DNA of 64,000 bases from Coccinella septempunctata (Eukaryota > Arthropoda > Insecta > Coleoptera > Coccinellidae). The stretch's first letter is position 1; the number at the start of each line of letters is the position of its first letter. The notes under the pieces are model-generated. The model worked only from the letters and a program-made list of their open reading frames with translations, was not told the origin of the DNA and made no database searches. The position numbers and the translations under genes were made by a program. Shown here one piece after another: positions 1-11,241 of this stretch. The stretch is taken from assembly GCF_907165205.1 (NCBI RefSeq), contig NC_058198.1, forward strand, positions 17,461,001 through 17,525,000, given 5' to 3'.

Positions 1-13
1 CCCGAGCAGGGAC
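1..13 (+). other. Primer-binding site, partial
   Basis: The window opens with CCCGAGCAGGGAC, the last 13 bases of the 18-base site TGGCGCCCGAGCAGGGAC seen intact at 34763-34780 in the second copy. The site fits the 3' end of a lysine tRNA and is close to the well-known retroviral Lys3 site; the tRNA match is inferred from memory of that site. Confidence 0.75.
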
Positions 14-1047
14 CGTTCAGAATCTACCAGGAAACAACTGAGGTGAGAGACATTAACCGGACAGTGAGTGAATTCCCGAAACAGTGAGTAAAACCTCAGA
101 ACAGTGAGTAACTATTCCTTGAACGGAAAACCGTGAAAAATAAACTTGAACTGTGTTTTATTCCCTGCCACTCCATATTGAACTGTTATACTGTGAATTG
201 AATTGGACTATATTTTGGAAATTTTTCCTACTGTTGAACTCCGTTGAAAATAATTTGTGATTATTCTTTTTGCCGATTACTGTATTGAGTTGTTGAAATC
301 TGGACTGTTATTCCGCCGTTATATCAGTGAAAATTATTTCCGATTTCTAATTGCATATTTCTGATTTATTGAATTGAACTGTTTTAATTTCACATTTAAG
401 GTGAGTGAATTTCCGGACTTTGAAAAATTGAAAATTTATTGTCGCAATTGGTAAAATTTAATAGGTGTGATTTACCTATCGGTTCAATAGGGAATCACCT
501 ATTACCTATTGATAACCTATCTACCTGTTTGCTATTTCTTTTGACCTGTACTGTTGAAACTTACCGATTATTTCTGATTTTTCTGAAAACTGAAAGTCAA
601 TTATTGTGATTTATTTTCTGGCTATTGAACTTGAAAGACTGTTTGGAGTTTAACCTGTGCGTTTTGGTGCTATTCGAATTGCAGGAAATTTTTTCGGACT
701 ATACGAGGTGACTTGCGATTGTGTGCGGCATTTCTCGAATATTTTCGGACTTTAGTGGGACTGATTGAAATTTTTTTCGAGTAACGTTGGACTTTAAAAA
801 TTTTTGAAATTTTTTTTTTGTGATACATCGGGACTTAGATTGTTTTGGTGCGCCGGGACTTGGACTTTTTTTTTCTGATACACCGGGACTTAGACTTAAC
901 TTTTGTTCGGGTTGCACTGATACCCACTTCGAACTTAAATGAATACGATTAACTTACCGGGTTGGACTTAGAACTTAAACGGATTGTGAAAGACATACCG
1001 AGGGTGAAATATTGGTGCGTTCTGAATCGGACTTAGTTAAATATAAT
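14..1047 (+). other. 5' leader of Osvaldo-like copy 1
   Basis: Untranslated leader between primer site and gag. No ORF on the sense strand is convincing. ACAGTGAGT occurs three times at an exact 20-base spacing (61, 81, 101), just after the primer site, and the same triplet is kept in the second copy. Around 825-900 a short phrase with CGGGACTTAGACTT recurs three times between T-runs. Packaging or promoter roles are possible but not shown. Confidence 0.6.
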
Positions 1048-2892
1048 ATGTCGAACATGGATGTGAACCGGTTACTCAGTGATGAACTTACATTCGAATT
1101 ACAACTGAGAGGACAATCGATACCCGGTACTGTGATGACTAAACGGAGTCTGCTACGACAAGTGCTTCAGTCTAATGAACCTCTACTACCCCCAACATCA
1201 TTGAATCCCGCCTCCGAGATTGAGATCTGTCAAAATAAACTAACCGATTTGGTGGAATCCCTTCAGAACTTCAATCATAGTAATGCGGCTAACGAATTTT
1301 CGCGAATTTACACCAGATTAATACACATTCAAGGCAGGCTGAACTTTATTGTCACCACAGACACAACACAGTTACAATTGATTGAGCAAATGAAGGCGAC
1401 TACAGATAAGGCGTTGGAGACACTGGAGGAGCTACGTAGGAAGAGTAATGCTGAACAGCCGCAGACATCCAACCGAGATCACAGGTCTCTTTTGGATGAG
1501 GAGGTGCCCAGTTCACCTGGGATGTCACCGATCCAACCGGAGAGGTTATCAAAGGTTGAGACATCACTTATCGACTTAGGAGATGGTGTCGATCCTCCTG
1601 CTGTAGTTAATGTCTCACGTACCGGTACACCTGTAAGAAATCCAACATTAGAACGGGTCATGAATGAGACAAGGCAGACATGTAGAGCATTACTACAACA
1701 ATTACCAGCGATACCTCTCACACAGTCACAGGACTGTGGGACAACAACACCTGAGGGTCCGACACAAAGTAGATGGGTTAATTCCACACGAAGGGTGTCT
1801 TTTCCACACTTACCTGCACCGTGGATAAGTTCTGACCGGCCAATTATCACAACACCTGCCAGATCGGAACCGGAGTCTCGATCAACAGTACCAACTGTTC
1901 CGGTACACAAATGGAACATCTCCTTTGATGGCACTGGTAGTGTGACCGGATTTCTTGAAGAAGTGGAGAGACTGGCTGAATCCCGTAAAGTGTCCCTGGA
2001 ACAAGTTTTCGAATCAGTGTATGAATTGCTGAGAAAGGATGCAAGGGATTGGTTCATTCCCCGGAGAGGTACTTTCGAGGACTGGGAGGATTTTAGCAAC
2101 CAACTAAAAGAAGCATTTCTGCCAGTTAATTACGAGGAGAATCTGTTGGAGGGAATAAAAAGGCGAACACAAGGCCCTGAAGAAAAGTTGCTTCTATATG
2201 TTACCCGGATGCAGAACTTATTCCAGAAACTCACCTATGCGAAGCCATCCGAGGTGGAGCAGATCCGGCTTATCCGACAGAGGTTGATCCCGCCCTTACA
2301 ACAAGCCTTGGCCTTCCAGGAGACCAAGACTTTTGATGAACTTCTCCGTAAGGGAAAAGTTTTCGAACTGGTCCAGTGGCAGATGAGCCAGTACACCCGG
2401 CCACCCTCCAAACCAGGTTTCGTGGAAGAACCTCACCTGACGTACAGTCCCCGTCAACTGAGCCGATACCAAGCGAGCTTTTCTATGGATACCGGAGAAC
2501 AGGTTCGCCAAACAGCTGATCACAGGGAATCAGTCCCGCCGACACAAGCCAACCAGACACGACTTTCTCCGCCGAGGGAAAGCCGTCCAGAGCCACCCAA
2601 GTCCAGAGAGTCAATAGCCCAGCGACAGGAATCTCACCGTCCGACTTCTGGAGACAGGTCCGAAGGTCGATCCAGACCTGCAACACCGCCACCCCGCCGT
2701 CCAACCGAAAATAGCCCCGCTGACCGGACGGAACCACCATCAGGGAGGAGAGTGTCCTTCCAAACACAATGTTTCCGATGTGGTGGATATGGCCACATGC
2801 GTCGAGAATGTCGCAGGCCACCGAAAATCTTCTGTTCTCGATGCCAGAGGGAAAACATCCTCTCACGAGACTGTCCGTGTTCGGGAAACTGA
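1048..2892 (+). CDS. gag: Gag polyprotein, Osvaldo-like copy 1
   Basis: Gag builds the cytoplasmic particle that packages the element RNA. The frame is open from 979, after a TAA at 976-978. The first in-frame ATG is at 1048, giving about 614 residues; the second copy has an ATG at the equivalent place. The middle part (about 1900-2380) has the usual retrotransposon Gag capsid character, with many charged amphipathic helices and WFIPR and FEDWEDF phrases. The C-terminal third is Pro/Arg/Ser-rich and ends in a CCHC zinc knuckle (2770-2811, CFRCGGYGHMRREC). A second knuckle follows in which the histidine position is isoleucine, so it is degenerate. The stop at 2890 directly follows a slippery heptamer, and protease continues in the -1 frame. 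No stop or frameshift is visible inside gag. Confidence 0.9.
   Translation: MSNMDVNRLLSDELTFELQLRGQSIPGTVMTKRSLLRQVLQSNEPLLPPTSLNPASEIEICQNKLTDLVESLQNFNHSNAANEFSRIYTRLIHIQGRLNFIVTTDTTQLQLIEQMKATTDKALETLEELRRKSNAEQPQTSNRDHRSLLDEEVPSSPGMSPIQPERLSKVETSLIDLGDGVDPPAVVNVSRTGTPVRNPTLERVMNETRQTCRALLQQLPAIPLTQSQDCGTTTPEGPTQSRWVNSTRRVSFPHLPAPWISSDRPIITTPARSEPESRSTVPTVPVHKWNISFDGTGSVTGFLEEVERLAESRKVSLEQVFESVYELLRKDARDWFIPRRGTFEDWEDFSNQLKEAFLPVNYEENLLEGIKRRTQGPEEKLLLYVTRMQNLFQKLTYAKPSEVEQIRLIRQRLIPPLQQALAFQETKTFDELLRKGKVFELVQWQMSQYTRPPSKPGFVEEPHLTYSPRQLSRYQASFSMDTGEQVRQTADHRESVPPTQANQTRLSPPRESRPEPPKSRESIAQRQESHRPTSGDRSEGRSRPATPPPRRPTENSPADRTEPPSGRRVSFQTQCFRCGGYGHMRRECRRPPKIFCSRCQRENILSRDCPCSGN
2883..2889 (+). 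promoter_or_regulatory. -1 ribosomal frameshift site, gag to pol
   Basis: G GGA AAC in the gag frame is a canonical X XXY YYZ heptamer and touches the gag stop TGA (2890-2892). Slipping back one base enters the open protease frame. A downstream pseudoknot was not worked out. Confidence 0.75.
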
Positions 2893-3464
2893 AGGGGAGA
2901 TTGGAGGCGGAGTCGACCACATCTCCCGGAATCTTGACTCCACTGGCACCGACTACCTGTAATGATAACCGTCCGTTAGTAGAGGTCAGAATAGCCGGCA
3001 AACACTTCCGAGCACTGATAGATACCGGAGCGACCAGGAGTTTCTGCAGTCAGGCCGTATCCGATCAGTGCGAAAGTAAAGGAATCACAGGACAAACAAT
3101 GCACAACAGTTTCGCAGTAATAGCAAACGGACAAACCACCGTCACACCGAAACTGTACACCACCACCGTGCAAATTTCCGATTACACACTGCCTGACTTG
3201 AAATTCTTACTGGTACCCAACTTACCGGTTGACATTATTCTGGGGATGGATGTTCTGTCGACTTTCAAGTTTTCCGTAAATCTCAGTACCGCCGAGTGCT
3301 TTCTGGAAGGCCGTCTGATCTCGAAACCGATGACTCCTGTCGAAACCACCGCAGAAGTTCACACCGCCGAAGAACACCTGTTGGAGTTGACGGAGTCTCA
3401 GAAACAGGAGCTGGAGGCATTTCTGAAAGAAGAATTGAAGACCTATATGGTACAACCGACCTGA
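2889..3464 (+). pseudogene. pol: Pol, protease segment, copy 1
   Basis: Retroviral-type aspartic protease that would cleave Gag and Pol. It is read in the -1 frame after gag. The active-site triad lies in ALIDTGATRSF near 3014-3045, and the second conserved block, ILGMDVL, near 3237-3257. The frame then runs into a stop at 3462-3464, while the homologous reading continues in another frame from about 3443. A one- or two-base indel near 3440-3450 therefore separates protease from RT in this copy. The second copy keeps the protease in one long frame with integrase, which shows that the break here is secondary. Confidence 0.8.
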
Positions 3465-5230
3465 TTGAACATAAGATCAAACTGAAACCAGGCACCGAAC
3501 CGATCAAACAACGATACCGACCCCTAAACCCGAAAATGCAGGAGATCTTCAATCAGGAAGTAGACCGTATGCTGGCTGAGGGAGTGATTGAACCCTCCAA
3601 GTCACCGTGGAGTTCACCGGTAGTGTTGGTCAGGAAGAAAGACGGAAAGTACCGTTTTTGCATCGACTTCCGTGCCGTCAACCAGGTATCTGTAAAAGAT
3701 GCATACCCGTTGCCGTACGTTTCTGGGATTCTGGATAAACTACGTAAGGCCAAGTACATCTCCACACTGGACCTGAAACAAGGATATTGGCAGATACCGT
3801 TAGCAAAGGAAAGCCGTCCGATTACTGCCTTCACAGTTCCAGGAAGGGGATTGTTCCAGTTCACCGTCATGCCGTTTGGTCTTCACGCTAGTCCGGCCAC
3901 ATTCCAGAGATTTTTAGACACCGTTATTGGCCCAGAAATGGAACCGGAGGCGTTCGCTTACCTGGACGACATAGTTGTCCTGGGGGAAACTTTCGAGGAG
4001 CACCTGGAGAACTTAAGAGAAGTATTCCGGCGGTTGAGAGAAGCCAATCTTCGTCTCAATCCCGAAAAGTGTGACTTTGTGCGAAAATCTCTAAAATACC
4101 TAGGACATGTCGTTACTTCCGAAGGAATCCGTACCGACCCGGATAAAGTTTCCTCTATCGTAGCATTCCCAGCGCCGAAAACTATCCGTGAATTGCGCCG
4201 TTTTCTGGGAGTTGCTAGCTGGTACCGCCGTTTTATAGAGAACTTTTCCGATGTCGCTGCACCGTTGACTCACCTGTTAAAGAAGAAACCACGTTGGAAG
4301 TGGGGTGAGGAACAACAAAAAGCGTTCGACCTCCTAAAACAAAAACTGACCGCATCACCTATACTGGCCTGTCCGGATTTCAATCAACCGTTCGTCCTGC
4401 AAACAGACGCCAGTGACGTAGGCCTTGGAGGAGCCCTGACCCAAGTTCTGGATGGAGAGGAAAGGGTGATCGCCTATGTCAGCCGTACCTTGAACACCGC
4501 CGAAAGAAATTACTCCGTGTCCGAAAAGGAATGTCTCGCCATTGTTTTCTCGATAGAGAAACTGCGACCATACCTGGAAGGATTTTATTTCACCGTAATT
4601 TCCGATCACATGAGTTTGAAATGGCTGAATTCCATCAAGTCACCGTCCGGAAGAATTGCTCGATGGGCCGTTTTCCTTCAGCAATTCGACTTTGAAGTCC
4701 AATACCGGAAAGGTGCCCTGAACAAAGTCGCCGACAGTCTGTCCCGAAACCCGTTACCGTCTGTAGATTCCGTATGCCTGGCCGACGTCGAAGTTCGCTG
4801 CAGTTGGTACAACAAAAGGCTCCAAGAGGTACAAAGAGACCCAGAAGATTTCCCTGACTTCGCCGTTGAGGATGGGAAACTGTATCGTCACTTCTGGGAC
4901 TCTTCCGACTTTACTGAAGTTGGATCCGGACAACCATGGAAGCTCTGTGTACCCACCGAACAACGACTGGAGGTCCTGAAAGAAAATCACGATTCGGAAT
5001 TAGCTGGTCACCTGGGAATCTCCAAAACCATTTCTCGGCTAGCCCGGAATTATTACTGGCCAGGGATGTTCAGAGATGTCGCAAAATACGTAAGAAACTG
5101 TCCATCCTGTCAAAGGTACAAAGTACCACAACAGAAGACGCCTGGAAAAATGCAACCACACTTTTTTATTAGGTTTTTCGAAGTTTTCCATGAGCTATAT
5201 GGATGTGTAGAGGATGTTTCATTAAAATGA
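3443..5230 (+). pseudogene. pol: Pol, RT-RNase H-integrase N-terminus, copy 1
   Basis: Reverse transcriptase and RNase H copy the element RNA into DNA, and integrase inserts it. RT motifs in order are FCIDFRAVN, STLDLKQGYWQI and the catalytic YLDD (3959-3970). RNase H follows with LQTDASDVGLGG, a SEKECLAI block, a SDHMSLKW block and ADSLSR. The integrase HHCC finger spans about 4987-5118 (H-x6-H, then C-P-S-C). The homology ends at about 5160 after GKMQPH. The last 23 or so codons are read from the neighbouring 3.9-kb unit, so the C-terminus is chimeric. The DDE catalytic core is absent. The RT domain looks intact apart from the upstream frameshift. It is the only RT of this family in the window, because the other copy has lost the domain. 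Confidence 0.88.
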
Positions 5231-6083
5231 ATTAATTTCAAAGAAATTACCTGAGCCTGAAACAAAGAACAGTTTACATTGACGAATATAATAGACAGAT
5301 AGAATAGAAGTCAACGTTCATACTTAATTATCGAAAACTCATTTCTCTTGACAAATACAAAGGGGATTTATCTGTAAAAAAAACCAGAACAATATCATGG
5401 AAACCAAAAAAGTGCCATAACTGATCTACGGGACTACTATTTCTTGATAAGCAAAAAAAAACCCTATTCAAAACCATTGACGTATTGAAGTATACAGTAA
5501 AATATTTGTTACTTTGACTAGGTGACAGGTACAGAATAGCACAGGTACAGTATAACCAATATAATAAACCATCCCTCAACGTTTCCGCCCGCAACGGACC
5601 GATTTGGTCATAATTACTACCTGCGAAAACAAGGAATTGTATAGCATGAACTTTGAAGTATTTTGAAATAAGATATTTGATTGTTGATGCATTTTTCGGA
5701 AATATTGCAATTAATTATCGATTTATGTTCGAACCCCAGCATCTCAAAATAAAACTTTTTTCTATAAAACGGCCTTTTCAAAATCATTTTGAATATTTTC
5801 GATAGCCGGATCAGCATAGAAATCATAAAATATCTAATCTAAACAGCAAATGAAGTTGGACGGCCAAAAACTTGCATAAGTTTGACTATGTCTAATTTCG
5901 ACATTATTTTGGCGATATTTTATTTTCACTTTACTGAATGTCACTTGCATTGGTTATTTTTTTTTTAATATCTTCTTTTCGTACTGGGCGTGAATATAAT
6001 TTCCGATTTGTGTCTTAAATTTTGGAGATAGTGAGGCCTTACAAATGTTTTAGTGTGACTTTCGGACTAATATCAAGTTATTT

Positions 6084-8532
6084 ATTTTTTGGTGAGTTGG
6101 AGTTTGTATTGGAAGAAATTTTTGCTTGTTATTCGGATGTGATCATGATGGGGGACATGAATAATTGCATGATTCAGAATTCTGCCCGTTCGAGGGCGAT
6201 GAGGAACATATTGGAATCCTATAACCTAAAACTAGTGAATAACAGGCCCACGCATCACAGTGCTACCTGTGATACGTTACTCGACTTGTTTATAACGTCT
6301 ATACCTAACAGAGTGGTTGCCAGTGGACAACAGCATGCTTATCAATTTTCTCGTCATGACCTGGTGTTTGCTAGATTTAAACTCAAATGCCCTAAACCTA
6401 AGCCTCGAGTTATTAAATGTCGGAATTTAGGAGGTGTCGATCTGGCGAGGCTGGTTCAAACTGCGAGGGCTGCTGATTGGGAATCGGTTTATCAAGCTCC
6501 TACTTTGGATGCAAAGGTGGCTATTTTTAATGAATTAATATTAAAAATCTACGACGAATTAGCGCCCCTGAAACTCATTAAGGTTAGACATTCTCCATGC
6601 CCCTGGTTAACTGAAGAGATCAAGAATGCAATGAAATGTCGTGACAGGTTGAAGGCCTTCTACATCGCGAATCCTACCGAAGTAAATAGGGAACACTATC
6701 GTACTGCGAGGAACACTTGCAATCGGATGTGCAGGAGTGCAAAGAGAGATTATCTCCACGAAAATCCTAATGGCGCACCACCAAGGAAGGTCTGGCAGAC
6801 TTTGCGCTCAGTTGGGGTGGGCGAGAGGCACAGCCCACCTTGTGCAAATTTTGATCCCTCTCTGCTTGCCCGGCATTTTGCGAATTCTGGTACTAGGATC
6901 AATGAAAGTATTAAGACAAATACATTGATGAAGTTAAGCTCATGTTCTCCACCAGGTAGTGTGTTCGATTTTGTGCCTATTAATGAAGACGATGTTAAGT
7001 CTGCTCTGGGAGAGGTTGGTTCAGGGTCGGTTGGTTCCGATGGTATTGGAGTGGGCCTTCTGAGGCTCATTGCGAATGAGATTCTTCCTGTGCTCTCACA
7101 TATCTACAATATTTCAATTCAAACTGGCATTTTTCCTAGTGCATGGAAATATGCTAAAATCATTCCCATACCTAAGTGCCAAAATCCCACGAGTCCAGGG
7201 GACTTTAGACCCATTTCCATACTCCCTACTCTATCTAAAATTTTTGAAAAGATCATTAAAGGCCAAATTATTAACTATTTGAATAATAATAATCTTCATA
7301 ATTGCTACCAGTCGGGGTTTCGCCAAAAACGCAGCACGACAACTGCCCTTACTAAAATAACTGATGATATCAGCGTGGCCATGGATAATAAACTACTCAC
7401 TGTTTTAGTTCTCTTAGACTTTAGTAAGGCCTTCGACTCTCTCGACTTCGATATACTTTTGGCCAGGCTGCGTCTGCTGGGTTTTGCTGAGCATACCATA
7501 GCCTTCTTCTACTCTTATCTGAAGGATCGCGAAATATCCGTTGAGATAGATGGCAGCTCCTCTGATTGGATGACTGTGTTTTCAGGTGTTCCGCAGGGGA
7601 GCGTGTTGGGTCCTCTTTTATTCTCTATTTACGTCTCCTCACGGACTGATTCCTTGGACATTAAATTTCACCTTTTCGCAGATGACCTACAAATATATAT
7701 CCACACTTCCGTTGAAGATTTCTCGGCTAGTATCGAAAATTTAAACAGGAATCTCTTACGACTGTCTGTCGTCGCTGAGAGCTTAGGTCTGACTCTAAAT
7801 ACTACCAAAACTAAGTCGATCATTATCGGTACTAAACGAAACTTGGGTTTGATCGACAAAGTAAATAATAAAATTGTCCTCAACGATGTTGTTGTTCCCT
7901 ACTCCAATGAGGTTAGAAACCTTGGTATCTTATTGGACGAAACTCTATCCTGGAATAATCAGATTGCTTCTATCAGTTCAAGAGTCTTCTGTATCTTGCA
8001 TCAACTCCGAATTTTAAACAACTTCTTGCCCTTCGAAACCAGGAAAACATTATTCTTCTCTCTCGTACTTCCTATACTCGATTATGCTGACGTAGCCTAA
8101 ATGGGTCTCACAAACACATAGCTGATGAAACTGGAGCGGTTACAAAATGCAGGTGTACGATTTGTCTACAACTTGAGGAAATTTGATCATATAAGTCAAT
8201 TCAGGCAAAATATGGGATTGCTACCCATCAAACAACGTCGAATTTGGCATCTTCTTTTACTGGGGTTCAAGGTGTTGAGGTCCCGCGAGCCTGAATACCT
8301 GTATGATGGTCTTAGTCTTCTGGGAGATGGGGTCCGTCAGACAAGGGCACTCTATAACTTGACCTTGAGGATACCACTCCACTCGACTAATGTTTGCTCG
8401 AATAGCTTCACAGTTCTGTTTCCCCGGCTCTGGAATCGCCTCCCTCCGGATATCGTTCGGAAGGTAACTTACCTTTCATTTAGGTTTTTCCTCAGGAGAT
8501 ATTTAAGTGCTTCACCCATCACACTTACTTGA
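6084..8532 (+). pseudogene. LINE copy A ORF2: endonuclease C-terminus, RT, C-terminal domain
   Basis: The reading frame starts inside the APE-type endonuclease (GDMNN, then SRHDLVF in place of the usual S-D-H block). RT motifs follow: DFRPISILPTLSKIFEK, LLDFSKAFDSLD, GVPQGSVLGPLLFSIY and the catalytic FADD (7675-7686). The frame is broken by TAA at 8098-8100 and TAG at 8119-8121 and then stays open to 8532. Copy B has the TAA but reads CAG in place of the TAG. The TAA therefore predates the duplication of the unit and the TAG is private to this copy. The N-terminal 20 codons of the open frame before 6084 come from the unit, not from the LINE. Confidence 0.88.
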
Positions 8533-8799
8533 TACCCATGTTTAATATGGTCCCTTTCTTCGGCGACGTCTATCCTTCTCCCTCCCATCCCCCTTTCTCC
8601 CTATTTTGGAGCAGGTTGAACTGAATTTAAGTTAGGTCAGGTATTCTTGTTTTTAGATATAAGTTTCTTTAATAGATTATTTCTGGTTGGCAGGAAGAAA
8701 TTGCATGGCGATATGTCCACCTTTTGCACAATTCTATAAAAATGTATGAAACTTGTTTTAATGCAATAAAGAGTTCAATAATAATAATAATAATAATTT
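6084..8799 (+). mobile_element. 5'-truncated non-LTR retrotransposon, LINE copy A
   Basis: Comparison with empty units (for example U2 near 12720 and M3 near 58850) shows about 2.7 kb inserted after AAGTTATTT. The insert ends in a (AAT)n tail, and ATTT on both sides (6080-6083 and 8796-8799) is a likely target duplication. It carries the C-terminal part of an endonuclease, an RT, a C-terminal domain and a 3' UTR (8533-8780). The family looks like the CR1/Jockey side of the LINE tree; I cannot name it more closely. Confidence 0.85.
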
Positions 8800-9165
8800 C
8801 CGTATAATTCCCCATTTTGAAAAACGTTAGCAGAATATTCCGTATCCAGGAATACCTTGTCAATTTTGGGCATAGTAAGGATAAGATCATAATTCGACTT
8901 AAATAGAGGTTTTCATTTAAACAAATTTTTTTCGATGAAAGTACGAAACGAAAGAATTTTTTGGTGGATATGCTGTTAAAAATACATTATGACTTCGACA
9001 ACAATTCCTGAATGTTGCACCATTCTATCGTTAAAGCATACTGGTTGGAAATCTTGGAAAATTCAATGTCATGTCACCAGAGTCACATGTTACTCGATGG
9101 GGAATCCATGCCGTTTTTTAAGAAACCAAGTTTTAAGCTCTTATAATATGAGAATATTTCATTTT

Positions 9166-9207
<42 letters not shown>

Positions 9208-9230
9208 TTATTTATTTATTTATTTATTCA
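9166..9230 (+). repeat. (TTTA)n microsatellite in U1
   Basis: About 65 bases of TTTA/TTAT repeats, interrupted once by AATTA. It sits at the same place in every unit. Confidence 0.9.
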
Positions 9231-10140
9231 TTATAATATACTAAAAACTTTTCGGTTTCCCGGTTAAGACCTTGAAAATGAAATTCATGAAGTAGATAGT
9301 AGTGCTCCGTATAATTAGGGTGAAAACAAAAAATAACGATTCTGTACTTATATATAGGAACCTACATGGAATTCTGCATATACATCAGAGTCGTTAAATC
9401 TATTCAGGGACATTCTTTCTATAGTTTCATTTCCTCAGGAAAAACGTGTATACCATCTACAACGTGAATGTAAATGATGAAAAAGAATTCTCTAGAAATT
9501 ATTAATTTTGAAATATTGTTTGGAGCAGCGAGATTTGAAACAAACTTAAGAATTGAAGTACTAATGCGCTTCAATACTTGCTTATCCAGATAGTCATTAT
9601 CTGTATCGATAACTTATACTTTTCAATTGTTGATATTTTATCATTTCATAATATCAGAAACGTTTGAAAAAATAAACAGTAATATAGTATATTCTTTCTG
9701 TAAGAAAAATACTCTGGACAATTATCATTTAAATTCTCATATGTTTCATAAACTCATAATTATATAAAACACTCTATAATTTTAGGTATTTTTAGTGTTA
9801 GGCTCAAGTATCACAAAATAACAAAATATTTTATATGTTCTTTTTAGGTATCATAAATAATGGATTGAACACTATAAGTAAAATATCGCAGGAATTTGGA
9901 CAGGTTGAAAAACAATCTCTTATGAATTCGCCAACGTTTCGGAACTATTTTGTTCCTTTCTCAAGGCTCATCATACAACTAATAAAAGTAACACTTTAAA
10001 ATTGGTCATAGGAAGTTAAGGATAAATCAACAAACAGTCCGACGTGTGACAGTTAAATTGAACGAATGTAATACATTGATTCCATAGAAATTTCAAGTCA
10101 CAGCAATCTAATATCGAATCAGACGACGGAACGGGCAATT

Positions 10141-10215
10141 GGGTGGTGGGGTGCTAGGGAGGGATGGTAGAGGGGCTATATAACAGCGGAGTAGATGTAC
10201 AAAGTATTCAGTTGT
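10141..10215 (+). promoter_or_regulatory. U1 core promoter: G-rich tract, TATA box, initiator
   Basis: A G-rich tract with four runs of three or more G (10141-10163) precedes TATATAA (10177-10183). The A of TCAGTT is 10210, 31 bases after the first T of TATAA. This is textbook spacing for a metazoan RNA polymerase II promoter with an arthropod initiator. The promoter looks intact although its ORF is not. Confidence 0.75.
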
Positions 10216-10325
10216 GAATGTGCTTCGTGCTGCAAATATTGTGTTGTGGTTTACATTTTTTAACTTTGATACTATCGAATTTTATCGTTTCATACTTAAA
10301 TATTTTTTTCATTGTGGAAGACGAG

Positions 10326-10727
10326 ATGGACAGAAAGAAGATCTTGAGAATGGGATTGGAAGAATTGAAGTCTAAACAAATTGACTAGAGGAGAACAGTT
10401 CAAATCAGGAATTTTCTGAAGTCACATGTAGGAGAACGAAAAAGAGGAAAAGTTCCGCAGAAAAAATCCGACACTCACGCTGCAAGGAGAGAAGGTAATC
10501 AAGATGAACATAGCCAAAAAGTCGTGAAGAAAATAAATTCCGATGTTGGAGAAAAAAAGCAGTATGTGTCGAACGGAAATCTGAGAAAACGCTTGACGAG
10601 GTCTTTCATTCTGAAGGAGATTCTGAATATGACATCTATTAGAAGAAAAGAAGATCCTAATATCAAACTTTTCAATGTGAATGACTACATTGAGAAATTT
10701 AGGAAGAAGGAGAAACCTATAAAATGA
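10326..10727 (+). pseudogene. Basic 133-aa protein, broken copy (U1)
   Basis: Same gene as at 18180-18581, where it is described. Here codon 21, a leucine codon in the other copies, is TAG (10386-10388), one base change. Two replacements against the consensus are also present, K13E and I124K. From codon 67 an internal ATG leaves 67 residues open to the normal stop. This is the only one of eight copies with a disrupted frame. Confidence 0.8.
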
Positions 10728-10763
10728 AACTTTTGTAGGATTTGTGACTCCAGCCCGCGCACT

Positions 10764-11241
10764 ATATTCAAAATGAAATATTAACTTCGAAAAAAATTGA
10801 AAATTGTTAGATGTAGAGAAAAGACAACAGTACTGTTTTAAGTACTATGCGTAAAAGACTGAACGCTCCTTGAACTGCGATCAAGAAATAGAAAATTCAT
10901 AATATTGGAGTGCAAGTCTGATATTTGAATTTACAGCATATTCTTAATGAAACATTAATTTTGAAAACAAATAAAAATTGATAGGGGATCATAAAAGTTA
11001 ACAGTTAGTACTGTTTCAAGTACTATGCAAAAAAAAATCCACTGAACGCTTCTTGACCTGCAATCAAGCAATAGGTTATGTATGAATTCAGAGTGCAAGT
11101 CTGATATAATGAATCATTTATGATATAGAGTGTATTCTAAATGAAACATTAGGTTTGAAAAAAAATTAAAAATTGTTAGGTGTACTCAAAAGACAACGTT
11201 AGGTCCCGTTCCAAGTACGGTATAAAAAAAATTAAAACTTC
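10764..11241 (+). repeat. Three 3' sub-repeats of U1
   Basis: Starts of the three sub-repeats (TGAAAYATT) are near 10773, 10948 and 11142, so the steps are 175 and 194 bases. The first two hold the pair AGTACT-N6-AGTACT and the dyad TTGA-N7-TCAA (TTGAACTGCGATCAA in the first one here). The third is shorter and degenerate. Confidence 0.75.

Larger units (their letters stand above)
1..5160 (+). mobile_element. Osvaldo-like Ty3/gypsy retrotransposon, copy 1, 3'-truncated
   Basis: Internal region of an LTR retrotransposon. It starts inside the primer-binding site at base 1, so its 5' LTR lies to the left of the window, and runs through leader, gag, protease, RT, RNase H and the integrase HHCC finger. 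It stops at about 5160, where the 3.9-kb unit sequence begins. The same family occurs complete with LTRs on the minus strand at 19912-35987, which gives the structure: LTRs of about 1.2 kb and a Lys-type primer site. Domain order PR-RT-RH-IN is Ty3/gypsy. The long LTR and Lys-type primer recall the Osvaldo/Ulysses group; that placement is inference and would need an RT tree. The integrase core, the 3' part and the 3' LTR are missing, so this copy cannot move by itself. Confidence 0.9.

Noticed and set aside
1479..2099. 206-codon ORF antisense to gag
   Set aside because: Shadow frame of a well-supported gag; it is shortened to 151 codons in the second copy.
5578..5632. Second GGAAACGTTG phrase in the unit, antisense strand
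   Set aside because: It shares a 10-mer with the phrase above, but there is no TGATGA core and no matching flanks.
5328..5826. Short antisense ORFs of 69 and 88 codons repeated in most units
   Set aside because: A 13-base deletion in U4 merges and shifts them, stops differ between units, and there are no motifs; they survive by unit identity only.
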